Assembly: GCA_023230485.1 (NCBI GenBank)
Contig: JALNXG010000001.1
Span: 1-64,000, forward strand
Length of the DNA: 64,000 nucleotides
Origin: Melioribacteraceae bacterium
GTDB lineage: Bacteria > Bacteroidota > Ignavibacteria > Ignavibacteriales > Melioribacteraceae
Direction: 5' to 3'
Below, piece by piece: positions 47,081-56,621 of the stretch. Position 1 is the stretch's first letter, and each line of letters starts with the position of its first letter. Under the pieces are notes generated by a model that saw only the letters and a program-made list of their open reading frames with translations, did no database searches and was not told the origin of the DNA. The position numbers and the translations under genes are program-made.

Positions 47081-48868
47081 ATGAAAAAGTTGGGATTAAT
47101 ATTCTTGATGATTTCTTTAGTTGCATGTTCTCAAAAGGGAACTGAATCGATCAATGAATCAGAATTTAATGATCGAGTAGAAAACCTACTTAACAAAATG
47201 ACGATTGATGAAAAAATTGGTCAAATGGTTCAAGTCGATGTATTGGCATTAACGGATGAAAATGATATAAAGAATTTAGCAATCGGATCAGTTTTAAGCG
47301 GGGGAGATTCAGACCCCGCTGATATTTCACCAAACGGTTGGGCTAATCTGTACGATCGCTTGCAAGGCATTGCTCTTCAATCACGCTTAAAGATCCCAAT
47401 TATTTATGGTATTGATGCAGTGCATGGAAATAATAATGTTTATGGTGCTGTAATATTTCCACATAATATTGGTTTAGGTGCTTCGGGAAATGAGGATCTG
47501 GTAAGGAAAGTTTCTGAAATCACAGCAGTTGAAATTGCAGGTACTGGTATCGATTGGACATTCGCTCCATGCATTGCAGTTCCAAGAAACGAAAAATGGG
47601 GAAGAACTTATGAGGGCTTTGGCGAATCCCCTGATTTAGTAAAAAGACTTGGTGCAGCTTCTGTTAAAGGATTTCAAGGAATTAATCTAAATTCTGGTTC
47701 ATCAGTTCTGGCATGTGCCAAGCATTTCCTTGGTGATGGCGGCACACAAAATGGTATCGATCAAGGGAATACAATTCTTTCAGAAGCCGATATGCGTCAA
47801 ATTCATCTTCAAGGATATCTTTCAGCTATTGATGCCGGTGTGGGTTCTGTAATGGTTTCTTATAGCAGTTGGAATAACCAGAAAATGCACGGCAGTAAAT
47901 ATTGGATTACTGATGTTCTTAAAAAAGAATTAGGATTTGATGGTTTTGTTGTTTCTGATTGGGCTGGTATCGATCAACTTCCCGGCGATTTTAAAAGCGA
48001 TATTGAGAATTCTATCAATGCAGGGTTGGACATGATTATGCTTCCTAATAATCATCATGAATTTATAAAATTATTCAAACAGCTTGTTTCCGAAGGTAGG
48101 ATTAAAGAAGATAGAATTAATGATGCAGTTAGAAGAATTTTGACAATTAAATTCAAGATGGGATTATTTGAAAGACCATTAACAGATAGAGCTTTAACAG
48201 CAAAGATAGGTTCTAAAGAGCATCGTGAAGTAGCACGTCAAGCCGTTCGTGAATCATTAGTTTTATTAAAAAATGATTCTAAGGTTCTCCCACTTTCTAA
48301 AGAGAATAAAAAATTCCTTGTAGTTGGTGTTGGTGCTGATGATATAGGAATGCAATGCGGCGGTTGGACTGTCGCTTGGCAGGGTAGAATGGGGAATGTA
48401 CAACCGGGGACAACAATTTTACAAGCAATTAAATCTACCGTTTCTTCAAATTCCACAGTTACATATTCAACAGATGGTAATGGTGCTGAAAATGCAGACG
48501 TTATTATTGCAGTGATTGGAGAGACACCTTATGCAGAAATGAAAGGAGATAAGAACGATTTATCTATTTCATCTAAAGATGTAAATTTAATTTCTAAAGT
48601 GAGTGCAAGTGGAAAGCCGGTTGTAACTATTCTTTTATCTGGCAGACCTATGATAATTGATAAAGTTCTCCCTCAATCAAGTTCGTTTATTGCAGCTTGG
48701 TTACCGGGAACTCAAGGTGAAGGCGTTGCGGATATTCTTTTTGGTGATTATTCGCCAAAAGGTAAGTTGCCTCATTCATGGCCTCGTAATAATAGCCAAA
48801 TACCTTTAAATATTGGTGATTCAAATTATGACCCATTATTCGCTTTTGGATATGGATTAAATTATTAG
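47081..48868 (+). CDS. GH3 beta-glucosidase/exo-beta-glucanase, lipoprotein
   Basis: The N-terminus is a lipoprotein signal with lipobox LVAC at residues 13-16. The 595-residue length and motifs 'IPIIYGIDAVHGNNNVYGA', 'GFGESPDLVKRLG' and 'CAKHFLGDGG' fit the ExoP/barley-exoglucanase type of GH3. The nucleophile is D293 ('GFVVSDWAGI'). It has no C-terminal FN3 domain, unlike the GH3 at 43485. It probably removes glucose from glucan oligosaccharides while anchored to a membrane; which leaflet is unknown. A hairpin follows at 48898-48922. Confidence 0.92.
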   Translation: MKKLGLIFLMISLVACSQKGTESINESEFNDRVENLLNKMTIDEKIGQMVQVDVLALTDENDIKNLAIGSVLSGGDSDPADISPNGWANLYDRLQGIALQSRLKIPIIYGIDAVHGNNNVYGAVIFPHNIGLGASGNEDLVRKVSEITAVEIAGTGIDWTFAPCIAVPRNEKWGRTYEGFGESPDLVKRLGAASVKGFQGINLNSGSSVLACAKHFLGDGGTQNGIDQGNTILSEADMRQIHLQGYLSAIDAGVGSVMVSYSSWNNQKMHGSKYWITDVLKKELGFDGFVVSDWAGIDQLPGDFKSDIENSINAGLDMIMLPNNHHEFIKLFKQLVSEGRIKEDRINDAVRRILTIKFKMGLFERPLTDRALTAKIGSKEHREVARQAVRESLVLLKNDSKVLPLSKENKKFLVVGVGADDIGMQCGGWTVAWQGRMGNVQPGTTILQAIKSTVSSNSTVTYSTDGNGAENADVIIAVIGETPYAEMKGDKNDLSISSKDVNLISKVSASGKPVVTILLSGRPMIIDKVLPQSSSFIAAWLPGTQGEGVADILFGDYSPKGKLPHSWPRNNSQIPLNIGDSNYDPLFAFGYGLNY

Positions 48869-48897
48869 AAAAATATTTCCCTAAATTGAAAATTCAG

Positions 48898-48930
48898 ACC
48901 GGATATTTTTATAATATCCGGTTCTATATT
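48898..48930 (+). terminator. Probable terminator after the second GH3 gene
   Basis: ACCGGATATT (48898-48907) pairs perfectly with AATATCCGGT (48913-48922) around a five-base loop. The trailing T run is interrupted (TCTATATTT), so efficiency may be partial. It falls in the longest gap of the enzyme cluster (128 bp). Confidence 0.65.
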
Positions 48931-48996
48931 TCCCATAAATATTTGTCATTCCCTTTTTACAGTTCAATTGATTTTAAATAATAACATGAGACTAAA

Positions 48997-50199
48997 ATGA
49001 AAAAGATAATTTTCTGCTTAATTATATTAACGATTACTTCATTTACATTTGCTCAGAATTATTCTCGTACTGAAGGCAAGGAAGTTTTGGATATTAATGG
49101 TAAACCTATTTTACTAAAAGGTATTAATCTAGGTAATTGGCTAGTCCCCGAAGGTTATATGTTCAAATTTAAGACTACAAATTCACCTCAACTGATCTAT
49201 ACGTTATTTAATCAATTAATTGGACCGGAAGAATCAAACAAGTTCTGGGAAGATTTCAGAGAAAATTATATTACCGAAGATGATTTTAAATTTATAAAAG
49301 AAAGTGGATTTAATTCAATTCGAGTTCCTTTTAATTTTCGGTTGTTTGCGTCAGAAGAAAATCCAGATGTTATTTTTGATCTTGGCTTTAAGTATTTAGA
49401 TAAGGCAATTGATTGGGGTAATAAGTATGAAATTTATATAATTCTAGATATGCATTGCGCTCCAGGCGGACAGACTGGTGATAATATTGATGATAGCTAT
49501 GGGTATCCTTATCTTTTTGAAAGTAAGACAATGCGTAAACTCACTATTGATATCTGGACTAAAATAGCTAACAGATATAAAACTGAAAAATATTTAATGG
49601 GCTATGACTTATTAAATGAACCAATAGCAACATACTTCGATAAGGCAAAATTAAATCCATACTTAGAACCCTTTTATGCCGAGCTAATTACCGAAATGAG
49701 AAAATATGATACGAATCATATAATGTTTATCGGAGGTGCTCAATGGAATAGTGATTTCTCTGTTTTTGGTAAGCCGTTGGATGATAATTCAATATACACA
49801 TTTCATAAGTATTGGTCAGCAACTGATAAGTCAGTAATTCAATCATATATTGATTACAGTGATCAATATAGAGTGCCGATATGGCTTGGTGAATCGGGCG
49901 AAAATAATGACCAATGGATAAAAGAATTTAGAACTACTTTGGAAGAAAATAATATAGGCTGGTGCTTTTGGCCATATAAAAAATTAGATGCTGAAAGTAA
50001 TGTTGTATCGATTAATAAACCGGCTGATTTCGACCTCATAATAAATTTCGCTGAGTCTGATAGAAAATCTTATGAGAATATCAGAAATAACAGACCAGAG
50101 GCAACGAAAGTTAAACAGATATTAGCAGAGTATATTGAAAATATCAAAATAAAGAACTGCAAAGTAAATGAAGGATATCTCAAAGCATTGGGATTATAG
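48997..50199 (+). CDS. GH5-family endo-beta-glucanase
   Basis: Signal peptide (1-19, ending FAQ). The GH5 barrel carries 'LKGINLGNWLVPEGYMF' and 'FNSIRVPFNFRLF', with catalytic acid/base E208 ('YDLLNEPI') and nucleophile E299 ('IWLGESGE'). The phrase 'NLGNWL' and the overall form resemble exo-1,3-beta-glucanase and endo-glucanase subfamilies of GH5, so laminarin-type or mixed-linkage glucan is plausible. No T9SS domain or lipobox is present; at 400 residues it is a single-domain enzyme, probably periplasmic. It lies 8 bp before the next GH3 gene. Confidence 0.9.
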   Translation: MKKIIFCLIILTITSFTFAQNYSRTEGKEVLDINGKPILLKGINLGNWLVPEGYMFKFKTTNSPQLIYTLFNQLIGPEESNKFWEDFRENYITEDDFKFIKESGFNSIRVPFNFRLFASEENPDVIFDLGFKYLDKAIDWGNKYEIYIILDMHCAPGGQTGDNIDDSYGYPYLFESKTMRKLTIDIWTKIANRYKTEKYLMGYDLLNEPIATYFDKAKLNPYLEPFYAELITEMRKYDTNHIMFIGGAQWNSDFSVFGKPLDDNSIYTFHKYWSATDKSVIQSYIDYSDQYRVPIWLGESGENNDQWIKEFRTTLEENNIGWCFWPYKKLDAESNVVSINKPADFDLIINFAESDRKSYENIRNNRPEATKVKQILAEYIENIKIKNCKVNEGYLKALGL

Positions 50200-50207
50200 A
50201 CGATAAT

Positions 50208-52706
50208 ATGAAAAAATTATTTTTAATCTTAGTTGGAATATTGATAATAACCAATTGTAGTTCGCAAAATACACAAAAAGTTTTTATACAAAGAAGCGAT
50301 GAAGATATATATAAGAAAACTGATTCGCTAATTTCATTAATGACATTAGAGGAAAAGATTAATCTACTTGGTGGGACGGGCTTCGCAACAAAAGCAATTC
50401 CACGATTAGGAATTCCTGAGATGAATATGACTGATGGTCCTCTTGGAGTTAGACAAGGGAAATCAACTGCTTTTCCTTCTGGCATTGCACTTGGTGCTAC
50501 ATGGGAGCCGGAATTAGCTTATAAAGTAGGAGCGGCAATTGCACGAGAAACTAAAGGAAAGGGGAGACATATAATTCTTGCTCCTTGCGTCAATATTGCA
50601 CGTCTTACTATGGGTGGAAGAAATTTTGAAAGTTTCGGTGAAGACCCATTTCTAACAACTCGGTTTGGAGTAGAGTATATTAAAGGTGTCCAAAGCGAAA
50701 ATGTAGCGGCAACGGTAAAACATTTTGCTGTTAATAATCAAGAATATCAGAGAGATTTTGTTGATGTAATCGTTAGTCAAAAAGCGTTAAACGAGATATA
50801 TTTCCCTGCATTCAAGGCGGCTGTTCAGCAGGCAGACGTTTATACTGCAATGTGCTCTTATAATAAAGTCAATGGTCATTATGCAAGTGAGAATGATTAT
50901 CTATTAATCGATAAATTAAAAAATGAATGGGGCTTTAAAGGTTTAGTTATGTCGGATTGGGGAGCTGTTCATTCATCTCTTCCGGTTGCAAATGGTGGTC
51001 TCGATTTAGAAATGCCAACAGGTGCTTTCTTAAATCAAAAAACTCTTATACCTGCTATTAATAATGGTGATCTATCTATCGATAAAATTAATGATAAGGT
51101 TAGAAGAATTTTATACACGATGTATAAAGTTAATTTGTTTGATAATTACCAAAAGGAAGATAATTCATTAATAGATACAAAAGAGAATAGAGATGTGGCA
51201 TATCAAGGAGCACTTAGAAGTATAGTATTATTAAAAAATGAAAATCAACAACTGCCTTTGAATTTAGAAAAAATAAAAAAAAATGCAATAATAGGACCGA
51301 ATGCGAATGTTGCTAGAACGGGGGGTGGTGGTAGTTCAATGGTTGAACCTATTAATGCGATTTCGCCACTCAAAGCACTTCAAGATAAAATAGGCGATAA
51401 AATTAAAATCACTTTTGCCGAAGGTGTCAATCTTCAAGGTGATGAAAAAGCAATCGAAACAAAGTATTTATTCACAGATTCAATGCTTACAAAAAGTGGA
51501 ATAAATGGTGAATATTATAATAATAAAAGTCTGAGTGGCGAACCTTTGTTGAGGAGAATTGATAAAACTATCGATTTCGATTGGGGAGGGAATGCACCTT
51601 CTAAAGAATTTGATAAAGATAATTATTCTATAAAGTGGACTGGATTTATTCAAGCTCCATTGGAAGGAGAATATTATTTCTCTTCTTCGACAGATGATGG
51701 AGCTCGTCTCTTTATTAATGATCAATTGCTAATTAATGATTGGATAGATCATGGTGTCGAAACAAGATTGGCAAAAATCGTTCTCAAAAAAGATCAAGTC
51801 GTTAAAATAAAATTTGAACATTATGAAAGCGGTGGGTCTGCATCAGCAAAATTAGGTTGGAAATTACCTGGATCAGATATTTTTAAAGAAGCATTAGCTA
51901 TCGCAAAGGAAGCTGATCAAGTATTAATTTTTGCAGGAACATCTTCTGCTTATGAATCAGAAGGAAAAGATAGAAGTGATTTATTTCTTCCATCACTTCA
52001 AGATGAATTAATAAAAAAAGTATCGGAGGTTAATCCTAGTTGTACTGTTATTTTGGTTACAGGCTCGCCTGTGGTGATGAATGAATGGATCGATAATGTC
52101 CCGGCATTACTTCAACTTTATTTCGGCGGTTCTGAAATGGGGAATGCTATTGCGGATGTTCTAATTGGCAATTATAATCCATCAGGTAAATTACCAATGA
52201 CGTATCCAAAACGTTGGGAAGACTGCTCTGCTTATCCTACTTATAAAGCGATGGATAGAACTACTTTTTATGACGATGGTATTTTTGTAGGTTATAGACA
52301 TTTTGATAAGAATAATATTGAACCTTTATTCTCATTCGGTTTTGGACTTTCTTATACTTCATTTCAATATCAAAAAATTTCGATTACTGAAGCGAAGAAT
52401 GATTCATTTAAGGTATATGCAACTCTTAAAAATAATGGTTTAGTAAAAGGGGAGGAAGTTATTCAACTCTATATTACACCCACAAAAATAAATACACTAA
52501 ATGCAATTAAACAATTAAAAGCTTTTTCCAAAGTTGCTCTTCATCCCGAAGAGATAAAAATTGTAGAACTAAATATCGTTAAAGATGATTTTCAATATTT
52601 TGATGAGAAAGAAAATCGCTGGAAAATTGATTCAGGTGATTATAAAATTGAAGTCGGCGGTTCTTCTGATAATCTTCCTTTAAACAAAATAATTTCAATA
52701 AAATGA
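50208..52706 (+). CDS. GH3 beta-glucosidase with inserted PA14 domain, lipoprotein
   Basis: The lipobox is TNC at about residue 17. The GH3 barrel includes 'PRLGIPEMNMTDGPLGVR' and 'TVKHFAVNNQEY', with nucleophile D250 ('GLVMSDWGAVHS'). A PA14 domain is inserted in the second GH3 domain at about 430-553 ('GINGEYYNN', 'STDDGARLFINDQLLIND'). A C-terminal FN3-like domain follows. GH3 enzymes with PA14 often act on short beta-gluco-oligosaccharides, the PA14 lid shaping the pocket. The last codons overlap the ATG of the next gene (ATGA), showing coupling. Confidence 0.93.
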   Translation: MKKLFLILVGILIITNCSSQNTQKVFIQRSDEDIYKKTDSLISLMTLEEKINLLGGTGFATKAIPRLGIPEMNMTDGPLGVRQGKSTAFPSGIALGATWEPELAYKVGAAIARETKGKGRHIILAPCVNIARLTMGGRNFESFGEDPFLTTRFGVEYIKGVQSENVAATVKHFAVNNQEYQRDFVDVIVSQKALNEIYFPAFKAAVQQADVYTAMCSYNKVNGHYASENDYLLIDKLKNEWGFKGLVMSDWGAVHSSLPVANGGLDLEMPTGAFLNQKTLIPAINNGDLSIDKINDKVRRILYTMYKVNLFDNYQKEDNSLIDTKENRDVAYQGALRSIVLLKNENQQLPLNLEKIKKNAIIGPNANVARTGGGGSSMVEPINAISPLKALQDKIGDKIKITFAEGVNLQGDEKAIETKYLFTDSMLTKSGINGEYYNNKSLSGEPLLRRIDKTIDFDWGGNAPSKEFDKDNYSIKWTGFIQAPLEGEYYFSSSTDDGARLFINDQLLINDWIDHGVETRLAKIVLKKDQVVKIKFEHYESGGSASAKLGWKLPGSDIFKEALAIAKEADQVLIFAGTSSAYESEGKDRSDLFLPSLQDELIKKVSEVNPSCTVILVTGSPVVMNEWIDNVPALLQLYFGGSEMGNAIADVLIGNYNPSGKLPMTYPKRWEDCSAYPTYKAMDRTTFYDDGIFVGYRHFDKNNIEPLFSFGFGLSYTSFQYQKISITEAKNDSFKVYATLKNNGLVKGEEVIQLYITPTKINTLNAIKQLKAFSKVALHPEEIKIVELNIVKDDFQYFDEKENRWKIDSGDYKIEVGGSSDNLPLNKIISIK

Positions 52707-55654
52707 AAAACTTAAAAATATATTTCTTCTTCTGTTTTTTGATCAGCTCAAATTTATTCTCACAAAATTTTAGCGGTGGATTTAATTTTAATTTGTCTAT
52801 GTATGATTCCACAGAACAAAATTATTTCCCATTATTCGAAAATTATGATCTAAATGGAAATGATTTTATCTCAATATCTAATGACGGACACTTTTCATTT
52901 CGTGGCGAAAGGATAAGATTTTGGGGAATAAATATGGTCGCCGATGGTGCATTCCCGGAGAAGTCTGTAACCCGTAAGATTACTAATCGATTGAAAAAGT
53001 TTGGTGTTAATTTAGTTCGTCTTCATCATGTTGATAATGGCTGGTCAAAAACGGGAAGTCTTTTTACAGGACTGGATACTAGAGATATCGATCCAGTGCA
53101 ATTAGATAAATTAGAATATCTTATTTATCAATTAAAAAGAAATGGAATATTTGTAAATCTGAATTTGAATGTATCGCGCACATTTTCAGCATTTGATGGA
53201 GTGCCTGATGCAGATTCATTATTAGAATTTGCTAAAGGAGTAACACTTTTCGATCGGCAGTTGATTGATTTACAAAAAGAATATGCAAGTCAAATACTGC
53301 GACATGTTAATCCATATACCGGATTAAGCATTGTAGAAGACCCTGTATTAGCAATGGTCGAGATGATTAATGAAAATTCAATGTATAGGCTTTGGAAAGA
53401 TGATAAACTAAAACCAATTGGTACCGGGGGACAATTCACAACGCGTCATTCAAAAATGCTCGATAGTCTATTTAATTCTTTTTTAGTTGGTAAGTATATT
53501 TCTAATCTGAATCTTATAACGTCTTGGAATAAAGGAGTTATATCTTCGGGTACTACTAACTTAGTTAAAAATAATGGTTTCGAAGCATATTCCCTTTCTC
53601 CTGATTGGATGATGGAACTGCATTCAACTGCTAAAGCGACCTCTGAAATTGATAAAACCACATCTTATACCGGAATTAATTCAGTTAAGATAAATGTAAC
53701 AGTAGTATCAGATCAAGAATGGCATATGCAGTTCAAACAGCCTACATTATCAATTCAAAAAGATTCTGTATATTCAATCTCTTTCGCTGCTAAATCGGAT
53801 TCACCAAAAAAAATATCATTAACTATGTCTCGTAATAACGATCCATATACATGGTATAATGGTTTTACGTTTGACTTGAATACTCAATGGCAATATTTCA
53901 CTGTTACATTCAAGGCACCTGAAAACAATCCTAATAATACTCGATTAGCATTTTCGTTTAATAATGCAATCGGCACATTTTGGATTGATGAAGTATCGAT
54001 AATGAAATCGGGATTAAAAGGATTACATGAAGAAGAGAATCTCGACTTGCGAAATATCAAAAGAATCGCTTATAAAGAATGTGCAGGTTATACAAGTCAA
54101 AGAGTAGAAGACATAAGTGAATTTTATGCTAAAGTGCAATCTGATTTCCAAAATGAAATGCGAAACTTTATCAAGAATGAATTAAAAGTGAAAGTCCCAA
54201 TTGTAGGTGCGAACTGGGGTAATGGTGTCTTAGATTCCTATTTCCAATCGGGAATGGATTATGTGGATAATCATGCGTATTGGGATCATCCTTCTTTTCC
54301 GAATGAACCGTGGTCAAACACTGATTGGAGAATAAGTAACACTCCTATGGTCAAAGATCCGTTCGGTGGGACTATAAATACTTTATTCAAACCAAAAGCA
54401 GAATTAAATAAACCATATACAATCAGTGAATATAATCATCCTTTCCCAAATCGTTATCAAGTGGAGAGTATGGTTTTTTTACCTACATATTCATCATTCC
54501 ATAATGTTGATGCCACTATGGTCTTTGATTATTATGGAGGTAATAAGTGGGAAGATGATTTTATCGATAGCTATTTTTCTGTTGGTAGAAATCATTTAAT
54601 AATGTCGATGTTTCCTACGGCTGCATTAGCTTTTAGAAAGGGATATATAAAGAGCGAATCTAATCCAATATTGCTAAATTTTTCTAAAGAATTTCTTTTA
54701 TCTATTCCTAAGACAGACGAAAGTGGGTGGACCGGGAATACTTTTATTTCCGATGGATTACCATTGACAAACTCATTTCGAGTATCTGATTACAATGCTT
54801 CTGTCACTACACCACTTAATTCGCTTCCAATTCCATCCGAAGGCAAATATTCTTCATCAACTGATGAAATTACTTTAGATACTCAATCAGGATTACTTTC
54901 AGTCGATGCAGAAAAATATTTTGCTCTTACCGGATTCTTAAAGAATGCAAAAGATAATGAATACATCTCAGCAATATTGTTGAGTGTAAATGATGATGAT
55001 TTTGGTGCGATCTCTTGGATTTCTTTAGATGATAAAAAACTTAGTAAATCTGAACTATCTTTAATTACAATTACATCTAAAATCCAAAACAGTTCAATGA
55101 TTTGGAATGGTATTAATACTATAAATAATAACTGGGGGAAGAAACCAACTCAAATTTATCCTATGATTATTGAGTTAGAATTAGTAATTGAAGCTGATTC
55201 AATTTCTGTTATTCCATTAGATAATTCGGGTATGGAATTATATTCTTCTTCTAAAATTTACAAACCATTATCTGATAATAAATACAAAGTAATACTTGAT
55301 CAAAATACAAATAGGACAGTTTGGTTTGGCATAAATAATTATGGTAATGGACTAGGTACAGGCTTGGGAGATAATTACCAGATAGAATATGATTATCAAT
55401 TGAATCAGAATTATCCTAATCCATTTAACCCAACTACAACTATTAGTTTTTCATTAAAGAATAATAGTATTACAGAGTTAAAAGTATATGATTTACTTGG
55501 TAGGGAAGTTAGGACGTTAATAGATAAAGTAGAATTATCGGCTGGTAATCATTACTATTCGTTAAATTCCGAAGGATTATCCTCCGGAATTTATTTTTAT
55601 AAAATCACTGCAGGTGGTTATAATAATACTAAAAAAATGATAATTCTGAAATAG
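52703..55654 (+). CDS. Clan GH-A glycoside hydrolase with a CBM inserted in the barrel and T9SS domain
   Basis: Signal peptide (1-20, ending LFSQ). The TIM-barrel start is 'RFWGINMVAD' and 'GVNLVRLHHVDNGW', with a candidate acid/base at E224 ('VEMINENSM') and nucleophile at E576 ('ISEYNHPF'). Between them, at about 284-434, sits a CBM4/9-like jelly roll ('NNGFEAYSLSPDW', ending 'TFWIDEVSIMK'). A beta domain (about 640-870) and a T9SS domain (from about 896, 'LNQNYPNPFNPTTT') close the 983-residue protein. The GH family within clan GH-A is not certain. It is coupled to the upstream GH3 by a 4-bp overlap and ends the enzyme cluster. Confidence 0.8.
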   Translation: MKNLKIYFFFCFLISSNLFSQNFSGGFNFNLSMYDSTEQNYFPLFENYDLNGNDFISISNDGHFSFRGERIRFWGINMVADGAFPEKSVTRKITNRLKKFGVNLVRLHHVDNGWSKTGSLFTGLDTRDIDPVQLDKLEYLIYQLKRNGIFVNLNLNVSRTFSAFDGVPDADSLLEFAKGVTLFDRQLIDLQKEYASQILRHVNPYTGLSIVEDPVLAMVEMINENSMYRLWKDDKLKPIGTGGQFTTRHSKMLDSLFNSFLVGKYISNLNLITSWNKGVISSGTTNLVKNNGFEAYSLSPDWMMELHSTAKATSEIDKTTSYTGINSVKINVTVVSDQEWHMQFKQPTLSIQKDSVYSISFAAKSDSPKKISLTMSRNNDPYTWYNGFTFDLNTQWQYFTVTFKAPENNPNNTRLAFSFNNAIGTFWIDEVSIMKSGLKGLHEEENLDLRNIKRIAYKECAGYTSQRVEDISEFYAKVQSDFQNEMRNFIKNELKVKVPIVGANWGNGVLDSYFQSGMDYVDNHAYWDHPSFPNEPWSNTDWRISNTPMVKDPFGGTINTLFKPKAELNKPYTISEYNHPFPNRYQVESMVFLPTYSSFHNVDATMVFDYYGGNKWEDDFIDSYFSVGRNHLIMSMFPTAALAFRKGYIKSESNPILLNFSKEFLLSIPKTDESGWTGNTFISDGLPLTNSFRVSDYNASVTTPLNSLPIPSEGKYSSSTDEITLDTQSGLLSVDAEKYFALTGFLKNAKDNEYISAILLSVNDDDFGAISWISLDDKKLSKSELSLITITSKIQNSSMIWNGINTINNNWGKKPTQIYPMIIELELVIEADSISVIPLDNSGMELYSSSKIYKPLSDNKYKVILDQNTNRTVWFGINNYGNGLGTGLGDNYQIEYDYQLNQNYPNPFNPTTTISFSLKNNSITELKVYDLLGREVRTLIDKVELSAGNHYYSLNSEGLSSGIYFYKITAGGYNNTKKMIILK

Positions 55655-55663
55655 ACTGAGAAT

Positions 55664-56539
55664 TTAAGGTAGTCTTTCGCCGCGAGATGCAGCTAAAATT
55701 TTATACCAATCTTCACGGTCTAATTTTATTTTAATGCTATCTAATGCCGATTTTATTCTATCGGTCTTGCCTGTACCAAGAACTATGTGAAAATCAGATG
55801 GATGATAATTAATCCAAGCTAATGCAATTTCATCAATCGGTCTTCCATATTTACCGCAAAGTTCATTAAGTAGTACACGGACTCTATTTGTCTTATCATC
55901 ATAATTGTTAAATAGCCTTCCACCGGCAAGAGGCGACCATGCCATAGGATATATTTCCTCTTCCTGACATTTCGCTATTGTCCCATCAAAAAGAGGGTCT
56001 GTATATAAAACACTAAATTCAATCTGATTTGTTACTAATGGAAAATTCAATCTTGAAGCAAGTAAATCATATTGGAAAGGTAAAAAGTTTGATACACCAA
56101 AATATTTTACTTTCCCCTCATCTTTTAACTGTGTAAATGCTTTTGCTACTTCATCAGGATCAGTTAATGGATCAGGTCTATGAATTAATAAGATATCAAT
56201 ATAATCAGTTTGCAGATGAGCTAATGAAGTTTCTGCCGATTTAATAATGTTCTCAAAAGATGTATCATATATGGTCATACTCAGCTCTGGATTTTTTTCC
56301 GTCCCGAGTTTAATCCCGCATTTTGTAACAATCGTCATCTTTTCTCTTAAAGAAAAATTATGATTTAATACCTTACCAAATTCTAAATCACATTCATAAT
56401 TGCCATATATGTCTGCGTGGTCAAATGAAGTAATTCCATTTTCTAGACAAAAATTTATTAATCCTTCGATTTCTTGAATAGTATAATTCCATTCTTTTAG
56501 TCGCCAGAAACCGGCTACGATTTTTGAAAGATATTTCAT
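55664..56539 (-). CDS. Aldo/keto reductase (YdhF-like)
   Basis: The 291-residue protein has the AKR barrel with Asp and Tyr in 'FDHADIYGNY', Lys in 'IVTKCGI' and His in 'ILLIHRPDP', the catalytic tetrad. 'VKYFGVSNF' and a C-terminal nucleotide-binding region ('VLGTGKTDRIKSAL') are typical. It should reduce aldehydes or ketones with NADPH; the physiological substrate is not evident. It is transcribed toward the glucan cluster and its stop lies 10 bp from the stop of the GH-A gene. A ribosome site (GAGGAACC) precedes the ATG. Confidence 0.92.
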   Translation of the reverse strand: MKYLSKIVAGFWRLKEWNYTIQEIEGLINFCLENGITSFDHADIYGNYECDLEFGKVLNHNFSLREKMTIVTKCGIKLGTEKNPELSMTIYDTSFENIIKSAETSLAHLQTDYIDILLIHRPDPLTDPDEVAKAFTQLKDEGKVKYFGVSNFLPFQYDLLASRLNFPLVTNQIEFSVLYTDPLFDGTIAKCQEEEIYPMAWSPLAGGRLFNNYDDKTNRVRVLLNELCGKYGRPIDEIALAWINYHPSDFHIVLGTGKTDRIKSALDSIKIKLDREDWYKILAASRGERLP

Positions 56540-56621
56540 GGTTCCTCATTTTTTCTTAATATCTAATTTAATACTTTCCTTTGATTTAAGTATATTTTCA
56601 TTATAAATTTTGGAGATAAAG

